This document shows, one piece after another, positions 53,880-62,169 of a DNA stretch of 64,000 nucleotides; the first letter of the stretch is position 1, and every line of letters begins with the position of its first letter. Below the pieces are notes generated by a model. The model searched no databases. It was not told the DNA's origin and saw nothing but the letters and a program-made list of their open reading frames with translations. The DNA is taken from assembly GCF_022230925.1 (NCBI RefSeq), contig NZ_JAKKFH010000004.1, positions 186,001 to 250,000 on the forward strand, in the 5' to 3' direction. The DNA comes from Micromonospora alfalfae (lineage in GTDB: Bacteria; Actinomycetota; Actinomycetes; Mycobacteriales; Micromonosporaceae). The position numbers and the translations under genes are program-made.

Positions 53880-53948
53880 CTGTTCGTCGTCGCCCTGTTC
53901 GTCGTCGCTCTGTTCGTCGTCGCTCTGTTCGTCGTCGTCTTGTTCGTC
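53880..53948. repeat. 15-bp tandem repeat, about 4.6 copies
   Basis: The unit CTGTTCGTCGTCGCY starts at 53880, 53895, 53910, 53925 and 53940. It lies between the terminator and the ribosome binding site of the HNH gene. No annotated frame uses it. Confidence 0.85.
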
Positions 53949-53970
53949 ACCAGCACGGAGGGAGATCCCG

Positions 53971-54414
53971 GTGGACGCCGTCCTCGTCATCAACGCCGAC
54001 CTCGGCCCGCTGCACCGGGTCACCGTTCAACACGCTGTTCGCATGCTCTGCCGTCGGGTGGCCGAGATCCACGAGGCCGAGCCGGACCGGGTGATCGGGG
54101 TCTTCCCGATGCCCCGGGTGGTGCGGCTGGTCCGCTTCGTGGTCACCCGGTGGAGGTTCAACTCCGGGCCGGCCTGGTCGCGCGCCGGTGTGCTGCGCCG
54201 CGACGACCGGTGCTGCGCGTACTGCGGCGGCCCGGCCTCCACCATCGACCACATCCTGCCCCGCTCGCGCGGCGGCCGGAACACCTGGCGGAACACCACC
54301 GCCGCCTGCTACGCCTGCAACCAGCGCAAGGGGGACCGGACGCCCACGGAGGCGGGTATGCCGCTGCGCCGTGAACCGGTGAACCCGGGCTGGGCGGCGC
54401 TGGCCGGGCGGTGA
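53971..54414 (+). CDS. HNH endonuclease-domain protein
   Basis: A 147-residue protein. The C-terminal half is an HNH/zinc-finger nuclease fold: RCCAYCGGPASTIDHILPRS with the catalytic His, then NTWRNTTAACYACNQRKGDR, giving two CxxC pairs and the Asn and final residues of the motif. The N-terminal 70 residues are a conserved actinobacterial extension (AVLVINADLGPLHRVTVQHA). Its role, repair or defence, is unknown. GTG start with GGAGGGAG upstream. Confidence 0.9.
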   Translation: MDAVLVINADLGPLHRVTVQHAVRMLCRRVAEIHEAEPDRVIGVFPMPRVVRLVRFVVTRWRFNSGPAWSRAGVLRRDDRCCAYCGGPASTIDHILPRSRGGRNTWRNTTAACYACNQRKGDRTPTEAGMPLRREPVNPGWAALAGR

Positions 54415-54420
54415 CGGACC

Positions 54421-54479
54421 GGCCGGCGGGAACGGGGGGCCGCGGCCCGGGTACGTCCCGGGCGCGGCACCCGCCGGCC
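54421..54479. terminator. Bidirectional terminator between HNH and kinase genes
   Basis: The outer arms GGCCGGCGGG (54421-54430) and CCCGCCGGCC (54470-54479) enclose an inner stem GCCCGGG-TACGT-CCCGGGC. The two genes are convergent. Confidence 0.75.
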
Positions 54480-54484
54480 CCCGA

Positions 54485-56137
54485 TCAGGGAGCGCGTTCC
54501 TTCACCCTCGACTTCAGCTGGCCACTGGGGCACTGCACCCGGATCTCGCTGCGGTGCTCCGCGGAGGTCAGCTCGACCACTATCTGCCTAGCCGGCCCCG
54601 GGTCGTACGCCTCGACCCGGAAATCGGGCGCAAGCACCACAGTGAGCACCTCGACCGACTTTCCCACGCAGCGAGCGGTGACAGTCCCGCCGCGCGCGTC
54701 GACGGGGACACCGGCGGCAGCCGTGGGAGTCGGCGCGGCAGTGGTCGGGATCGGGCCGGAAGTCGCCGCCGTCGGGCCCGGGAGCACCGTCCCGCGCGGA
54801 CCGGTCGGAGGGATGATCCGGGTAGCGGACGGTGTGTGAGTGGTCGGCGGCACGGCGATTGGTCCGGGATCGGCCGGCTCCTCGATGCGGGGCATCCCCA
54901 CGGTGGTGGTGCCCGGGCCGCTGCCGGTCGGCCCGGCGCTCTGCCCCTGTCGACGATTGCTGAAGTCACCGAGCGAGCCGGCGAGCGCCACAGCGGCGAT
55001 CACCGCTCCGCCGACAGTCAGAATGGCTCGCCCCCGACGCCACGGCCCGCGCCTCACCCGCGCCGCCGAATCGCCGCTCGGCGCGCCCCCGGCCTGCCCG
55101 GCCCCGGCCGGCTCGGTGCCGGCCGGCTCGGCTCCGGCCTGCTCGGCTCCGGCCTGCTCGGCTCCGGCCTGCTCGGCTCCGGCCTGCTCGGTGCCGGCCT
55201 GCTCGGTGCCGGCCTGCTCGGTGCCGGCCTGCTCGGTGCCGGCCTGCCCGGCAGTTGTTGCGGCACCGGTCTGCTCGGTGACGTTTGCCGCCGGGGCAGC
55301 GGCAACGGCAGCCGCCTCGGGGGCCGCCCCGCTCGCGGCGGCGAGCAATATGCGGGCCGCGTCCGCGGCCGACGGCCGGTCGGCCGGGTCGCCGGCCAGG
55401 CACCAGCGGTAGAGCCGGTGCACCTCGGGCGGTACACCGTCGATCGGGGGCAGCGGGTCCGGCTCGACGTGCGTGTGCGCGCGGAACATGGCGGTCCGCG
55501 CCTCGGCAGGCCACGGCAACCGGCTGGTGAGCACCCGGTACAGCAGCAGGCCGAGGGCGTACACGTCGCTGGCCGGCAGCACCTCGCCGGCCTGCAACCG
55601 CTCCGGCGCCAGGTACGCCGGCGTGCCCAGCAGCCGCCCCTCGAAGTCGATCTCCGGCGCGCCGGCGGCTGCCGCGATGCCGAAGTCGAGCACCTTCGCG
55701 CCGGTCGGCGTGAGCATCACATTGCTCGGCTTGATGTCGCGGTGCACCAACCCCTGCTCATGCGCGGCGGCGAGGGCAGAGGCCACCTCCGCGCACACCC
55801 GTAGACCCGCGCGCGGCGGCAACGGCCCGGCCACCAACCGGTGTTCGAGGGTGTGACCGCCGAGCAACTCCATCACCACGAACGGAACCTGGACACCGTC
55901 CAGCGCCGATTCGCCGTAGTCGTAGACGCTTGTGACGTGGGGATGCGACAGCCGGGCCGCGGCCTTTGCCTCGCCTCGGATCCGCTGTGGGGCGTTGGTG
56001 TCCGAGGTGACCAGCACCTTCACCGCCACGTCCCGTTCGAGCACCTCGTCGTACGCCCGATGCACCGCCGACATGCCACCACTGCCGAGGCGCTCCAGGA
56101 GCCGATAGCGGCCCGCAAGCAACTGATCACGCTGCAC
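54485..56137 (-). CDS. Transmembrane Ser/Thr protein kinase, PknB-like
   Basis: A protein of 550 residues. The kinase domain spans about 8-268: glycine loop GSGGMSAVHRA, VAVKVL lysine, catalytic HRDIKPSN, DFGIA and APERL; all are intact. An Ala/Gly/Gln linker with ten five-residue repeats (AGTEQ or AGAEQ) runs to about 355, then one membrane helix (about 373-393). The outside part is Pro/Thr-rich with a small folded end (GGTVTARCVGKSVEVLTVV) and no PASTA repeats. It is probably a sensor kinase; the two-Cys terminal domain may bind a ligand. Confidence 0.95.
   Translation of the reverse strand: MQRDQLLAGRYRLLERLGSGGMSAVHRAYDEVLERDVAVKVLVTSDTNAPQRIRGEAKAAARLSHPHVTSVYDYGESALDGVQVPFVVMELLGGHTLEHRLVAGPLPPRAGLRVCAEVASALAAAHEQGLVHRDIKPSNVMLTPTGAKVLDFGIAAAAGAPEIDFEGRLLGTPAYLAPERLQAGEVLPASDVYALGLLLYRVLTSRLPWPAEARTAMFRAHTHVEPDPLPPIDGVPPEVHRLYRWCLAGDPADRPSAADAARILLAAASGAAPEAAAVAAAPAANVTEQTGAATTAGQAGTEQAGTEQAGTEQAGTEQAGAEQAGAEQAGAEQAGAEPAGTEPAGAGQAGGAPSGDSAARVRRGPWRRGRAILTVGGAVIAAVALAGSLGDFSNRRQGQSAGPTGSGPGTTTVGMPRIEEPADPGPIAVPPTTHTPSATRIIPPTGPRGTVLPGPTAATSGPIPTTAAPTPTAAAGVPVDARGGTVTARCVGKSVEVLTVVLAPDFRVEAYDPGPARQIVVELTSAEHRSEIRVQCPSGQLKSRVKERAP
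55101..55249 (-). repeat. 15-bp repeats in the kinase linker
   Basis: About ten in-frame copies of a 15-bp unit (GGCCTGCTCGGTGCC or GGCCTGCTCGGCTCC on the + strand) encode A-G-(T/A)-E-(Q/P). Near-identity of copies suggests recent slippage and length variation between strains. Confidence 0.88.
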
Positions 56138-56215
56138 GACGGACAGCCTGCCGTACCGGCCTGAGGATCGGGTACCCGGGATCGAAATCTCGCGATGAGT
56201 GGGACCGGTGTTCGG

Positions 56216-56590
56216 CTACCGTCCGCCCAGATCCGGGTGGTCCCGCAGGAACGCCTCGCCCCGGCGGGCGTTTCGCAGGACCGACACGCTCAGCACTGTC
56301 CAGATCAGCAGCAGCAACCCGCCGATCACCGCGAAGAACGGCGCGAACCCCAGGAATGCCTGACCGACGCTCGTCATCGCCAACCCGGCGACCAGCACTA
56401 CAAACCAGCGCTGGTCGGTGAACTGTCGGGCGGTCTCCACGAGGAGGGCCGGGTCTTCGTCGGCCTCGGGAGTGCCGCGTCGAACCTGCCGCGCCAGCCG
56501 CCGACGGTGCGACCAGCTCAAGGCAAGAATCAGACGGAGTCGCCGTTGCTTCTGTCCGGCCCGGTCCGGATTCATCGCTGTCGCGTCCAT
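56216..56590 (-). CDS. Small two-helix membrane protein, paralogue of the next gene
   Basis: A 124-residue protein: basic N-terminus (KQRRLRLILALSWSHRRRLARQVRRG), an acidic stretch, two membrane helices (about 65-105) and RNARRGEAFLRDHPDLGGR. It aligns over about 90 residues with the C-terminal part of the neighbour at 56623, sharing QVRR, LL-(T)AR, TS-(V/F)-GQA and HP. Function unknown. Confidence 0.75.
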   Translation of the reverse strand: MDATAMNPDRAGQKQRRLRLILALSWSHRRRLARQVRRGTPEADEDPALLVETARQFTDQRWFVVLVAGLAMTSVGQAFLGFAPFFAVIGGLLLLIWTVLSVSVLRNARRGEAFLRDHPDLGGR

Positions 56591-56622
56591 AGTGGCCTCC
56601 TGAGCACCGCGTGGATCGGGAG

Positions 56623-57189
56623 CTACCCATCCGGCGCCGGATGGGCGCAGAGGAAGACCTTGGCCAGACGGGCATCACGAAAGGAGAACGCGACGGCACC
56701 GACGCCCAGCGCCGCCAGTACGGCGAAGAGACCGGTGAACAGCGGTGTGAACTTCAGCAGCGCCTGACCAAAGCTGGTGATCACGAAACCGACCAGCATC
56801 AGCGAATACCAACTTTGGTTGATCATCATCCGCGCGGTGTCCCGGAGTAGTCCGAAGTCCGCCTCGTCCTGCGGCGCGCACCGCCTGACCTGTTGCTGCA
56901 GGCTCCGGCTGTCCGACGGGCTCAGCCGCCGCAGCGACGACTCCCGGTCGGCGCGGAACCGGCCGCTGCGCACCAGCCAGACGATCGTGGCGATCGTCAG
57001 GGCGAGCCCGGCGAGTTGCAGGACGCCGCCGAGAGTGTTCGCCCAGGCCGGCGGCTCACCGTCGAGGATTTCGGTGTCGCGGCCAACCACGACCGCGCCG
57101 ACGATGACGGCGGCCGCCAGAACCGACAGCAGTACCACGAGCACCAGCCGCCGACGACTGCGGCTCTGCGGTGAAGTCACCATCTCCAT
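56623..57189 (-). CDS. Four-helix membrane protein, paralogue of the preceding gene
   Basis: A 188-residue protein. Two helices at about 15-35 and 50-70 are followed by RRLSPSDSRSLQQQVRRCAPQDEADF and two more helices (about 125-165). The second half is the paralogue of the 56216 protein, which lacks the first two helices. Two ATGs at 57189 and 57183 are possible. The pair arose by tandem duplication and is probably cotranscribed. Function unknown. Confidence 0.75.
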   Translation of the reverse strand: MEMVTSPQSRSRRRLVLVVLLSVLAAAVIVGAVVVGRDTEILDGEPPAWANTLGGVLQLAGLALTIATIVWLVRSGRFRADRESSLRRLSPSDSRSLQQQVRRCAPQDEADFGLLRDTARMMINQSWYSLMLVGFVITSFGQALLKFTPLFTGLFAVLAALGVGAVAFSFRDARLAKVFLCAHPAPDG

Positions 57190-57307
57190 GAAGGCCCCCG
57201 CCCCTGGTTGGTCCCGGGATACCCATCGATGGTCGTACGACAAACGCGATCAGCTGTCTCGCCCCCGGGTCCCCGCGTTGTCATGGCACCCGCGGAGGCC
57301 GAGGCGC

Positions 57308-58075
57308 TCAGTCGTCGGTCGGTGGCCGCCAGGCGAAGCGGGGCTGTCGGCGTTCGGCGATCGCCGCCACCCCCTCCCGGGCCTCACCGGTCGTCGTCAC
57401 CTTCCGGTGCCACCAGGCGATCCGCGCGGCCTCGGCGCGCTCGTCGATGATCTCCTTCGCGGCGGCGATGCTCAGCGGGGATCGCTGGGCGATCGTCGCG
57501 GTCAGTTCGTCCACCCGTCCGGCGAGCCGGTCGGCCGGCAGCAGCTCGTCGACCAGGCCGATCCGCAGGGCGCGCTCGGCGTCTATCAGCTCGGCGGTGA
57601 ACAGCAGAAGCTTGGCGGCGGACGGGCCGACCAGCCGGGCCAGCCGGCGCGTCGTCGGTGCCGGATAGACCAGCCCGAGGCGGGCCGGCGGTACGCCGAA
57701 ACGGGCGTCGTCGGCAGCGATCCGCAGGTCGCAGGCGACCGCGAGTTGAGCCCCACCGCCGACGCAGGCACCCCGGATGGCCGCGATTGTCGGCTTGGCG
57801 AACCGCGCGAGCCGTTCCTCGGCGGCCACCGCGATGCTGGCGTCACCGGCGTCCAGCAACTCGGCCAGGTCACCGAGGTCGGCACCCGCGCAGAAGGCGT
57901 CACCGGCGCCGGTCAGCACCAACGCCCGTACGTCGGGGTCGGGCTCCAGCCGGTCGAGCAGTTCGGGGAGCTGACGCCACATGGCAGCGGTCATCGCGTT
58001 GCGCCGGGCCGGGTTGCTGATGACAACTGTGGCGACCGGCCCGGTCACCTCGACCGTCAACTCCGCGTCCGACAC
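57308..58075 (-). CDS. Enoyl-CoA hydratase/isomerase family protein
   Basis: A crotonase-fold protein of 255 residues. It has ISNPARRNAMTAAMWRQL, the oxyanion segment GAGDAFCAGADLGDL and the second oxyanion loop IRGACVGGGAQLAVACDLRIA. The catalytic Glu positions of classic hydratases are not both evident: the segment after the second loop reads RFGVPPARLGLVYP. A related CoA activity is therefore possible. AAGGAG precedes the GTG at 58075; the frame open to 58240 is not protein-like. Confidence 0.9.
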   Translation of the reverse strand: MSDAELTVEVTGPVATVVISNPARRNAMTAAMWRQLPELLDRLEPDPDVRALVLTGAGDAFCAGADLGDLAELLDAGDASIAVAAEERLARFAKPTIAAIRGACVGGGAQLAVACDLRIAADDARFGVPPARLGLVYPAPTTRRLARLVGPSAAKLLLFTAELIDAERALRIGLVDELLPADRLAGRVDELTATIAQRSPLSIAAAKEIIDERAEAARIAWWHRKVTTTGEAREGVAAIAERRQPRFAWRPPTDD

Positions 58076-58227
58076 GTCCGCTCCTTTCCCGCGCCACCTG
58101 GAGCGACGCCGCCGATCTGGCCGTCGACGCCGCGCGCCGGTGCGGCGACCATAGCGAAGACGACCGGTCGGACCCGGCGCAGGCGCGGACGGGGGAACCA
58201 CCGGTTGGGCTCGCGCGTCCGACGGAG

Positions 58228-58779
58228 ATGAGACCCGCATCGACGACAGTCGTCACGGCCACGCTCCTGGGCGCGCTCCTGACCGGTTGCACCAGCGTCG
58301 ACCGAGCCCCCACCACCACCCCTGCCGAGCCCTCGGCCACCACAGCTACCGGCCCGGCCGCCCCGGCCACCGGCACCGCGCAGCCGACCACCGCCCCCAC
58401 TGTCAGCGCCGGGGCCAGCGGTGTGGCCCCCCGAGTGGCGTTGCGAATCTCCGGCGGCTTCGCTGGGCGCGGGGACTCCATCGTCGTCGAGCCGGACGGT
58501 CAGTGGACAGTGACGGACCGGGCCGGCAGCCGCCGCCACGGCCGGCTAACCCCTGCCGATCAGGGCATCCTGGCAGGGTTGGCCGCCGACTCCAGGCTCG
58601 CCACCGAGGCACGGCGGCCGACCACAGCGACCAACTGCTCGGACGCGATGCACTACCGCCTCACCGTGGCCAGCAACGACACCGGGTACGCCGACTGCCC
58701 GGCCGACGGGACCCCGCCGCCGGCCACCCAGGCGGTGGTCAAGCTGCTCCTGCGGGCCACCGGCTCCTACGTCAGATAG
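58228..58779 (+). CDS. Small secreted lipoprotein
   Basis: The 183-residue precursor has a signal peptide with lipobox LLTGC (Cys at about 21), a Thr/Ala/Pro linker to about residue 65, then a beta-rich domain (VALRISGGFAGRGDSIVVEPDGQWTVTD) with two Cys that may pair (TNCSDAM and YADCPAD). The domain resembles small actinobacterial protealysin-inhibitor-like proteins, but I do not claim that. Its 3' end overlaps the convergent phosphatase gene by 13 bases. Confidence 0.75.
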   Translation: MRPASTTVVTATLLGALLTGCTSVDRAPTTTPAEPSATTATGPAAPATGTAQPTTAPTVSAGASGVAPRVALRISGGFAGRGDSIVVEPDGQWTVTDRAGSRRHGRLTPADQGILAGLAADSRLATEARRPTTATNCSDAMHYRLTVASNDTGYADCPADGTPPPATQAVVKLLLRATGSYVR

Positions 58780-59411
58780 TCCGGGGGCAGGCCGGTGGCC
58801 CGCAGCTCCGGCGGTAGGTGGGCCACGTCGTTGACGGCGACCAGATTCGGCGGGCCGCCCGCGCTGTACCGGATGACGGTCAGCCCCGCGTTGTGCGAGT
58901 TGAAACCCAGCCACCGCCACTCCGGAGCGTCGAGGGCGTGCCGCACCAGCCAGGCGATCAGGAAGCTGTGCGTCACGACCAACTCGCGGACCGGTTCGCC
59001 ACCGGCGGGACCCTCAGCGACCGGGCCGGCGAACCGCCGCACCGCGTCCGCCGTCACCCGCGGCCCGTCGACCCGCTCGGCCGCCGAGAACTGGGTCAGA
59101 AATTCGGCGTACGCGGGCGGCAGGCCAGCCGGATCCGTGTCGTGTGGGAGGTGGTCACCGGCCAGCTCCGTCTCGTACACCGGAACGTCGGGCAGCGACT
59201 TGGCGACCAGCTCGGCGGTCTGCGCGGCCCGGCGCAGCGGCCCGTGGTGGACGGCGGCGAACCGCCGGGCCCGTAGGCGTTCGCCCAGCAGGGTGGCCTG
59301 CCGTCGGCCGCGCTCCGACAGGCCGGTGTCCGGTTCGCCGGCATCGGGCCCACTCGGCTCGGAGAGATCCTGCTCGGCGTGTCGGGTCAGGTACAGCAAC
59401 CGGGTCACCAT
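58767..59411 (-). CDS. Histidine phosphatase superfamily protein
   Basis: A 214-residue protein with the phosphohistidine motif LYLTRHAEQD, the second Arg in HHGPLRRAAQTAEL and the second His in LVVTHSFLIAWLV. It has the acid Glu in the AEF region. The family includes cofactor-dependent phosphoglycerate mutases and small-molecule phosphatases. The ATG at 59411 has GGTGGGG upstream. Confidence 0.9.
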   Translation of the reverse strand: MVTRLLYLTRHAEQDLSEPSGPDAGEPDTGLSERGRRQATLLGERLRARRFAAVHHGPLRRAAQTAELVAKSLPDVPVYETELAGDHLPHDTDPAGLPPAYAEFLTQFSAAERVDGPRVTADAVRRFAGPVAEGPAGGEPVRELVVTHSFLIAWLVRHALDAPEWRWLGFNSHNAGLTVIRYSAGGPPNLVAVNDVAHLPPELRATGLPPDYLT

Positions 59412-59544
59412 GATCCCCACCTCAACACACCGGGAGGTACGAGTTCGACCCGCACCTCCCGGCCTGCGGCAGTCGGCTCAGTCGACCCGGCCGGACACCG
59501 CCCGTACCACGGGAAACGCCAAGGCCTGGCTCATCGCCCGCCCC

Positions 59545-59970
59545 CTACGCCCGGGGGAACATCTGGCCGATGCGGATCCGGTTGCCGAACGGGTCCCGGA
59601 TGCCGAAGTCGATCCCGTACGGGCGCTCGGTCGGCTCGTCGGTGATCTCGACGCCCTTGGCCACAAGATCCTCATGCGTCTTGCGGGCGTCGTCAGTGGT
59701 CATGAAGAGGTACCCGCCGAGGGCACCCTTGGTGAGCAGCTCCCGGACCTGCTCGGCGGTGGCCGGGTCCAGCGCGGGCGGGCCCGGCTTCTCCAACAGG
59801 ATCTCGCGCTCCGGGTCGCCGGGCAGGTTCACAGTGAGCCACCGCATGAAGCCGAGGTCCTGGTCGGTGTTGACCTCCATGCCGAGCTTGTTGACGTAGA
59901 AGTCAAGCGCGGCGTCCTGGTCGAGGACGTAGATCTGGGAGCGGCTGATCGCGTTCATCGTCATGCCCAT
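59545..59970 (-). CDS. VOC (glyoxalase/bleomycin-resistance) family protein
   Basis: A 141-residue vicinal-oxygen-chelate fold protein: SRSQIYVLDQDAALDFYVNK, then LGFMRWLTVNLPGDPEREIL and GIDFGIRDPFGNRIRIGQ, two betaalphabetabetabeta modules. Metal ligands are plausible (Gln, Glu, Asp) but not certain. Three close ATGs (59970, 59964, 59958) are possible. It follows the AraC gene by 29 bases and is likely controlled by it. Confidence 0.9.
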   Translation of the reverse strand: MGMTMNAISRSQIYVLDQDAALDFYVNKLGMEVNTDQDLGFMRWLTVNLPGDPEREILLEKPGPPALDPATAEQVRELLTKGALGGYLFMTTDDARKTHEDLVAKGVEITDEPTERPYGIDFGIRDPFGNRIRIGQMFPRA

Positions 59971-59999
59971 GACGCTAGAGGTAGACCGTGACCTGCGGC

Positions 60000-60401
60000 T
60001 TATCCAAAACTGCTGGGTCGGGTCCAGGCTTTGGTGAAGCACGACGGCACGTTGGCCGGCGCGACGCGCTGACGCCGGAAATCCGAGGGCGACTCCCCGA
60101 CGATCTGCCGGAACGTCCGACTGAACGTGCCCAGACTGCCGAAGCCGACGGCGTAGCAAATGTCCGTCACGTCCCGGTCGGTCTCCACCAGCAACGACAT
60201 CGCCCGCTCCACCCGGCGGCGTTGCAGGTAGCGGTGCGGGGTCTCACCGAAGGTGGCCCGGAAGGTACGGATGAAGTGCGCCTGGGAGACGTGCGCGATC
60301 CGGGCCAACGCGGGGATGTCCAGCGGCTCGGCGTACGCCCGGTCCATCGCGTCCCGGGCGCGCAGCATCGCCCGGTTCGACTCCTCCACCGCCCGACTCA
60401 T
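60000..60401 (-). CDS. AraC-family transcriptional regulator (HTH only)
   Basis: A 133-residue protein that is almost all AraC DNA-binding domain: the first HTH LDIPALARIAHVSQAHFIRTF, PHRYLQRRRVERAMSLL, and the second HTH DVTDICYAVGFGSLGTFSRTF, then PSDFRR. There is no ligand domain, as in the SoxS/MarA size class. It should activate the cotranscribed VOC gene. Confidence 0.93.
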   Translation of the reverse strand: MSRAVEESNRAMLRARDAMDRAYAEPLDIPALARIAHVSQAHFIRTFRATFGETPHRYLQRRRVERAMSLLVETDRDVTDICYAVGFGSLGTFSRTFRQIVGESPSDFRRQRVAPANVPSCFTKAWTRPSSFG

Positions 60402-60516
60402 CTGCCCCTGTCCCGCTCCGCGCTGCTCCGGCCCCCAGGCTAGCGCCGGGCGCCCCGTCGTCCGGTCGGGTAGCGGCTCCGCGTCCGTTCCTCGCCGGAC
60501 CACCGGCGGCGTCGAC

Positions 60517-60928
60517 TTACTGGTTGGCCTCGCGCTCCGGACAGTCGGCGTACTGCCAGGTCGCGGTGAGGTCCTGACTCGTCACGATCATCCTGCCGGC
60601 GAGACAGGCGATCTCGTGCCGGCACCCCTGTTCGTGCGGCAGCACCTCGTCCAACATCACGTCCTGGAGTTGGGCCACGTCCAGCTCACGGTCAGCGGGC
60701 TCAATCGTCAGACTCCGTACGCCCCGGTAGCGAATGGTCAGGTCTTCCTCGTGCGGGCTTCAGGCTCTTGACGCAGCGCTGGCCAGTGAAGTCTTAGTGG
60801 TCGGGGTCCGTAGCGAACCTGCGAGCTCCATCGGGCAACGAGTCAGCAAGCGATGACAACTGCTCGACGTATGCCCAGGCATCCAGAAGGATGCCGTCCT
60901 TGGTTCGTTCAAGGCTGACGTATCTCAT
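60517..60928 (-). pseudogene. Decayed gene: nonsense and frameshift in a conserved-type small protein
   Basis: GGAGG precedes an ATG at 60928, opening MRYVSLERTKDGILLDAWAY and continuing to DPDH, then TAA. Read-through gives DFTGQRCVKSLK before the frame is lost. About 100 bases in, another frame carries HEEDLTIRYRGVRSL, then LDEVLPHEQGCRHEIACLAG and ends ATWQYADCPEREANQ at 60517, but it has no start. The two parts look like one protein of about 130 residues that has gained a stop in place of a Tyr codon and lost an internal piece out of frame. Function unknown. An upstream short frame ending TDRLRALVEHWRRGG at 60909 may also be a remnant. Confidence 0.6.
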
Positions 60929-61118
60929 TGCCGCCCCTCCGCCAATGCTCGACCAGCGCCCTCAGCCGGTCCGTACCTGGACGACCAGGGTCTGGAGCAC
61001 CGGTGGCGATTGTCCTTGATCCCGGCCGATCCCAGGTGCCCACACCCGAGGCGAACGACGCGCCGCGCTGGCTCACCGCTGTGGGACACAGTGACATTTG
61101 CCCGGTACGGCTGAGCTG

Positions 61119-61898
61119 TTACTTGCCGTAGTAGAAGTCGGCGGCCTCACCAGCGCGTGCCGGCGCGTTGATCTTCAAGGACTTCCCGTGATCCTTCATG
61201 GTGGTGGTCAGCGTCAGTTTCGGGCCATCGCTGGGGCTCAGCTCCACCTTGATCGAGGTGACCCAACCCTGGTCGTCGGTGGTGATCGTGAACGGCGACA
61301 GGCGTACGCCGATCGAGACGATGCTCGGTGCGCCCACGGGGAGGAACGACGTGGTGTCCTTGCCGGTGGGGTCGAAACGGCCGGTGTAGGTGTGCGGGTC
61401 GACGCGGTCCACCGAGACGATCGACGCTGTGAACGCCTTCAGGCCGGTCGGGTCGGCCCAGTCGAAGCGGAGGAAGAAATCGTCGGGCTTCACTCGCTTC
61501 AGATCGACGTGCACCCAGTCCTTCTCGTCGGACGGCCGCGAGTAACTGTCGTTGCCGATCACGATCCGGCTCCCCGCCGACGGGTACTTCCCGCCGGTGA
61601 CCGAGATCGTGGTCTGGAAACGGCGCTTCTTCGGATCGAAGGCACCCGTGCCGTTGACCTTCTGCCCCTCGGGCAGGTTGCCGCGCACCGCGTACCGGTG
61701 GGCAGCCCCCTGCGACCGCTGCAATGCCGCGACCAGCTCAACGCGGACGTCGGGCGTCGGGGACGGCACGGCAGTGGCAGTCGCGGTGGCCTGAACCAGT
61801 TTGTCGGTGCGGGTGGGCTCAGTCGTCGGAGTGCAGCCGGCAGCAAAGAACAGACTGCCGGTCAGACCCAGCACGAGCAGAGTGGTGCCGTGTTTCAT
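61119..61898 (-). CDS. Lipoprotein of LppX/LprG-like type
   Basis: The 259-residue precursor has signal peptide MKHGTTLLVLGLTGSLFFAA with lipobox FFAAGC. The mature domain of about 200 residues is beta-rich (AFDPKKRRFQTTISVTGGKYP, IVIGNDSYSRPSDEKDWVHVD and ITTDDQGWVTSIKVELSPSD), as in the LolA-like fold of LppX/LprG lipid carriers. No hydrophobic pocket can be verified by eye. GGGGGAA precedes the ATG. It is the last chromosomal gene before the tRNA attachment site. Confidence 0.8.
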   Translation of the reverse strand: MKHGTTLLVLGLTGSLFFAAGCTPTTEPTRTDKLVQATATATAVPSPTPDVRVELVAALQRSQGAAHRYAVRGNLPEGQKVNGTGAFDPKKRRFQTTISVTGGKYPSAGSRIVIGNDSYSRPSDEKDWVHVDLKRVKPDDFFLRFDWADPTGLKAFTASIVSVDRVDPHTYTGRFDPTGKDTTSFLPVGAPSIVSIGVRLSPFTITTDDQGWVTSIKVELSPSDGPKLTLTTTMKDHGKSLKINAPARAGEAADFYYGK

Positions 61899-62029
61899 TG
61901 TGATTCCCCCGTGGACCGCCGCCTGATGGCGGGACGGAGGCACGATAGCGAACGTGGTCGACGTCCGGTTGCCCCTCGGGGCGGACCGGCAGACACACGG
62001 CAGTGCCGCTCGGAAAGGTCTGATGTAAT

Positions 62030-62077
62030 TGGAGCCCCCGGCCGGGATCGAACCGGCGACATCTCGCTTACAAGGCG
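62030..62077 (-). other. tRNA-Thr(TGT) 3' fragment, attachment site of an integrated element
   Basis: On the - strand the sequence reads anticodon loop CTTGTAA (anticodon TGT), 3' anticodon stem GCGAG, the variable region, T-arm GCCGG-TTCGATC-CCGGC, acceptor CGGGGGC, discriminator T and an encoded CCA ending at 62030. The 5' half is absent: the bases before the loop do not form the anticodon stem beyond three pairs, and no D-arm or GCCCCCG acceptor strand is upstream. This is what tRNA-targeting integrases leave at the distal end of their element. The intact tRNA should lie beyond 64000. The gap 61899-62029 is promoter sequence of the lipoprotein. Confidence 0.8.
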
Positions 62078-62169
62078 TCCAGCGCTGAGCGGCCAAGCAA
62101 CTGAGCGTCTGAGCGCGTAGGCCGCGAGCGAGAAACGCATAGGCGAATGCTCGCTGGAACGGCTCTCCC

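Noticed and set aside
53756-54094. A 112-residue frame through the 15-bp repeat
   Set aside because: It is Arg-rich out-of-frame reading of the repeat and overlaps the true HNH gene.
62030-62100. A complete tRNA gene
   Set aside because: Only the anticodon loop to CCA is present; no D-arm or 5' acceptor strand can be formed, so it is a fragment.
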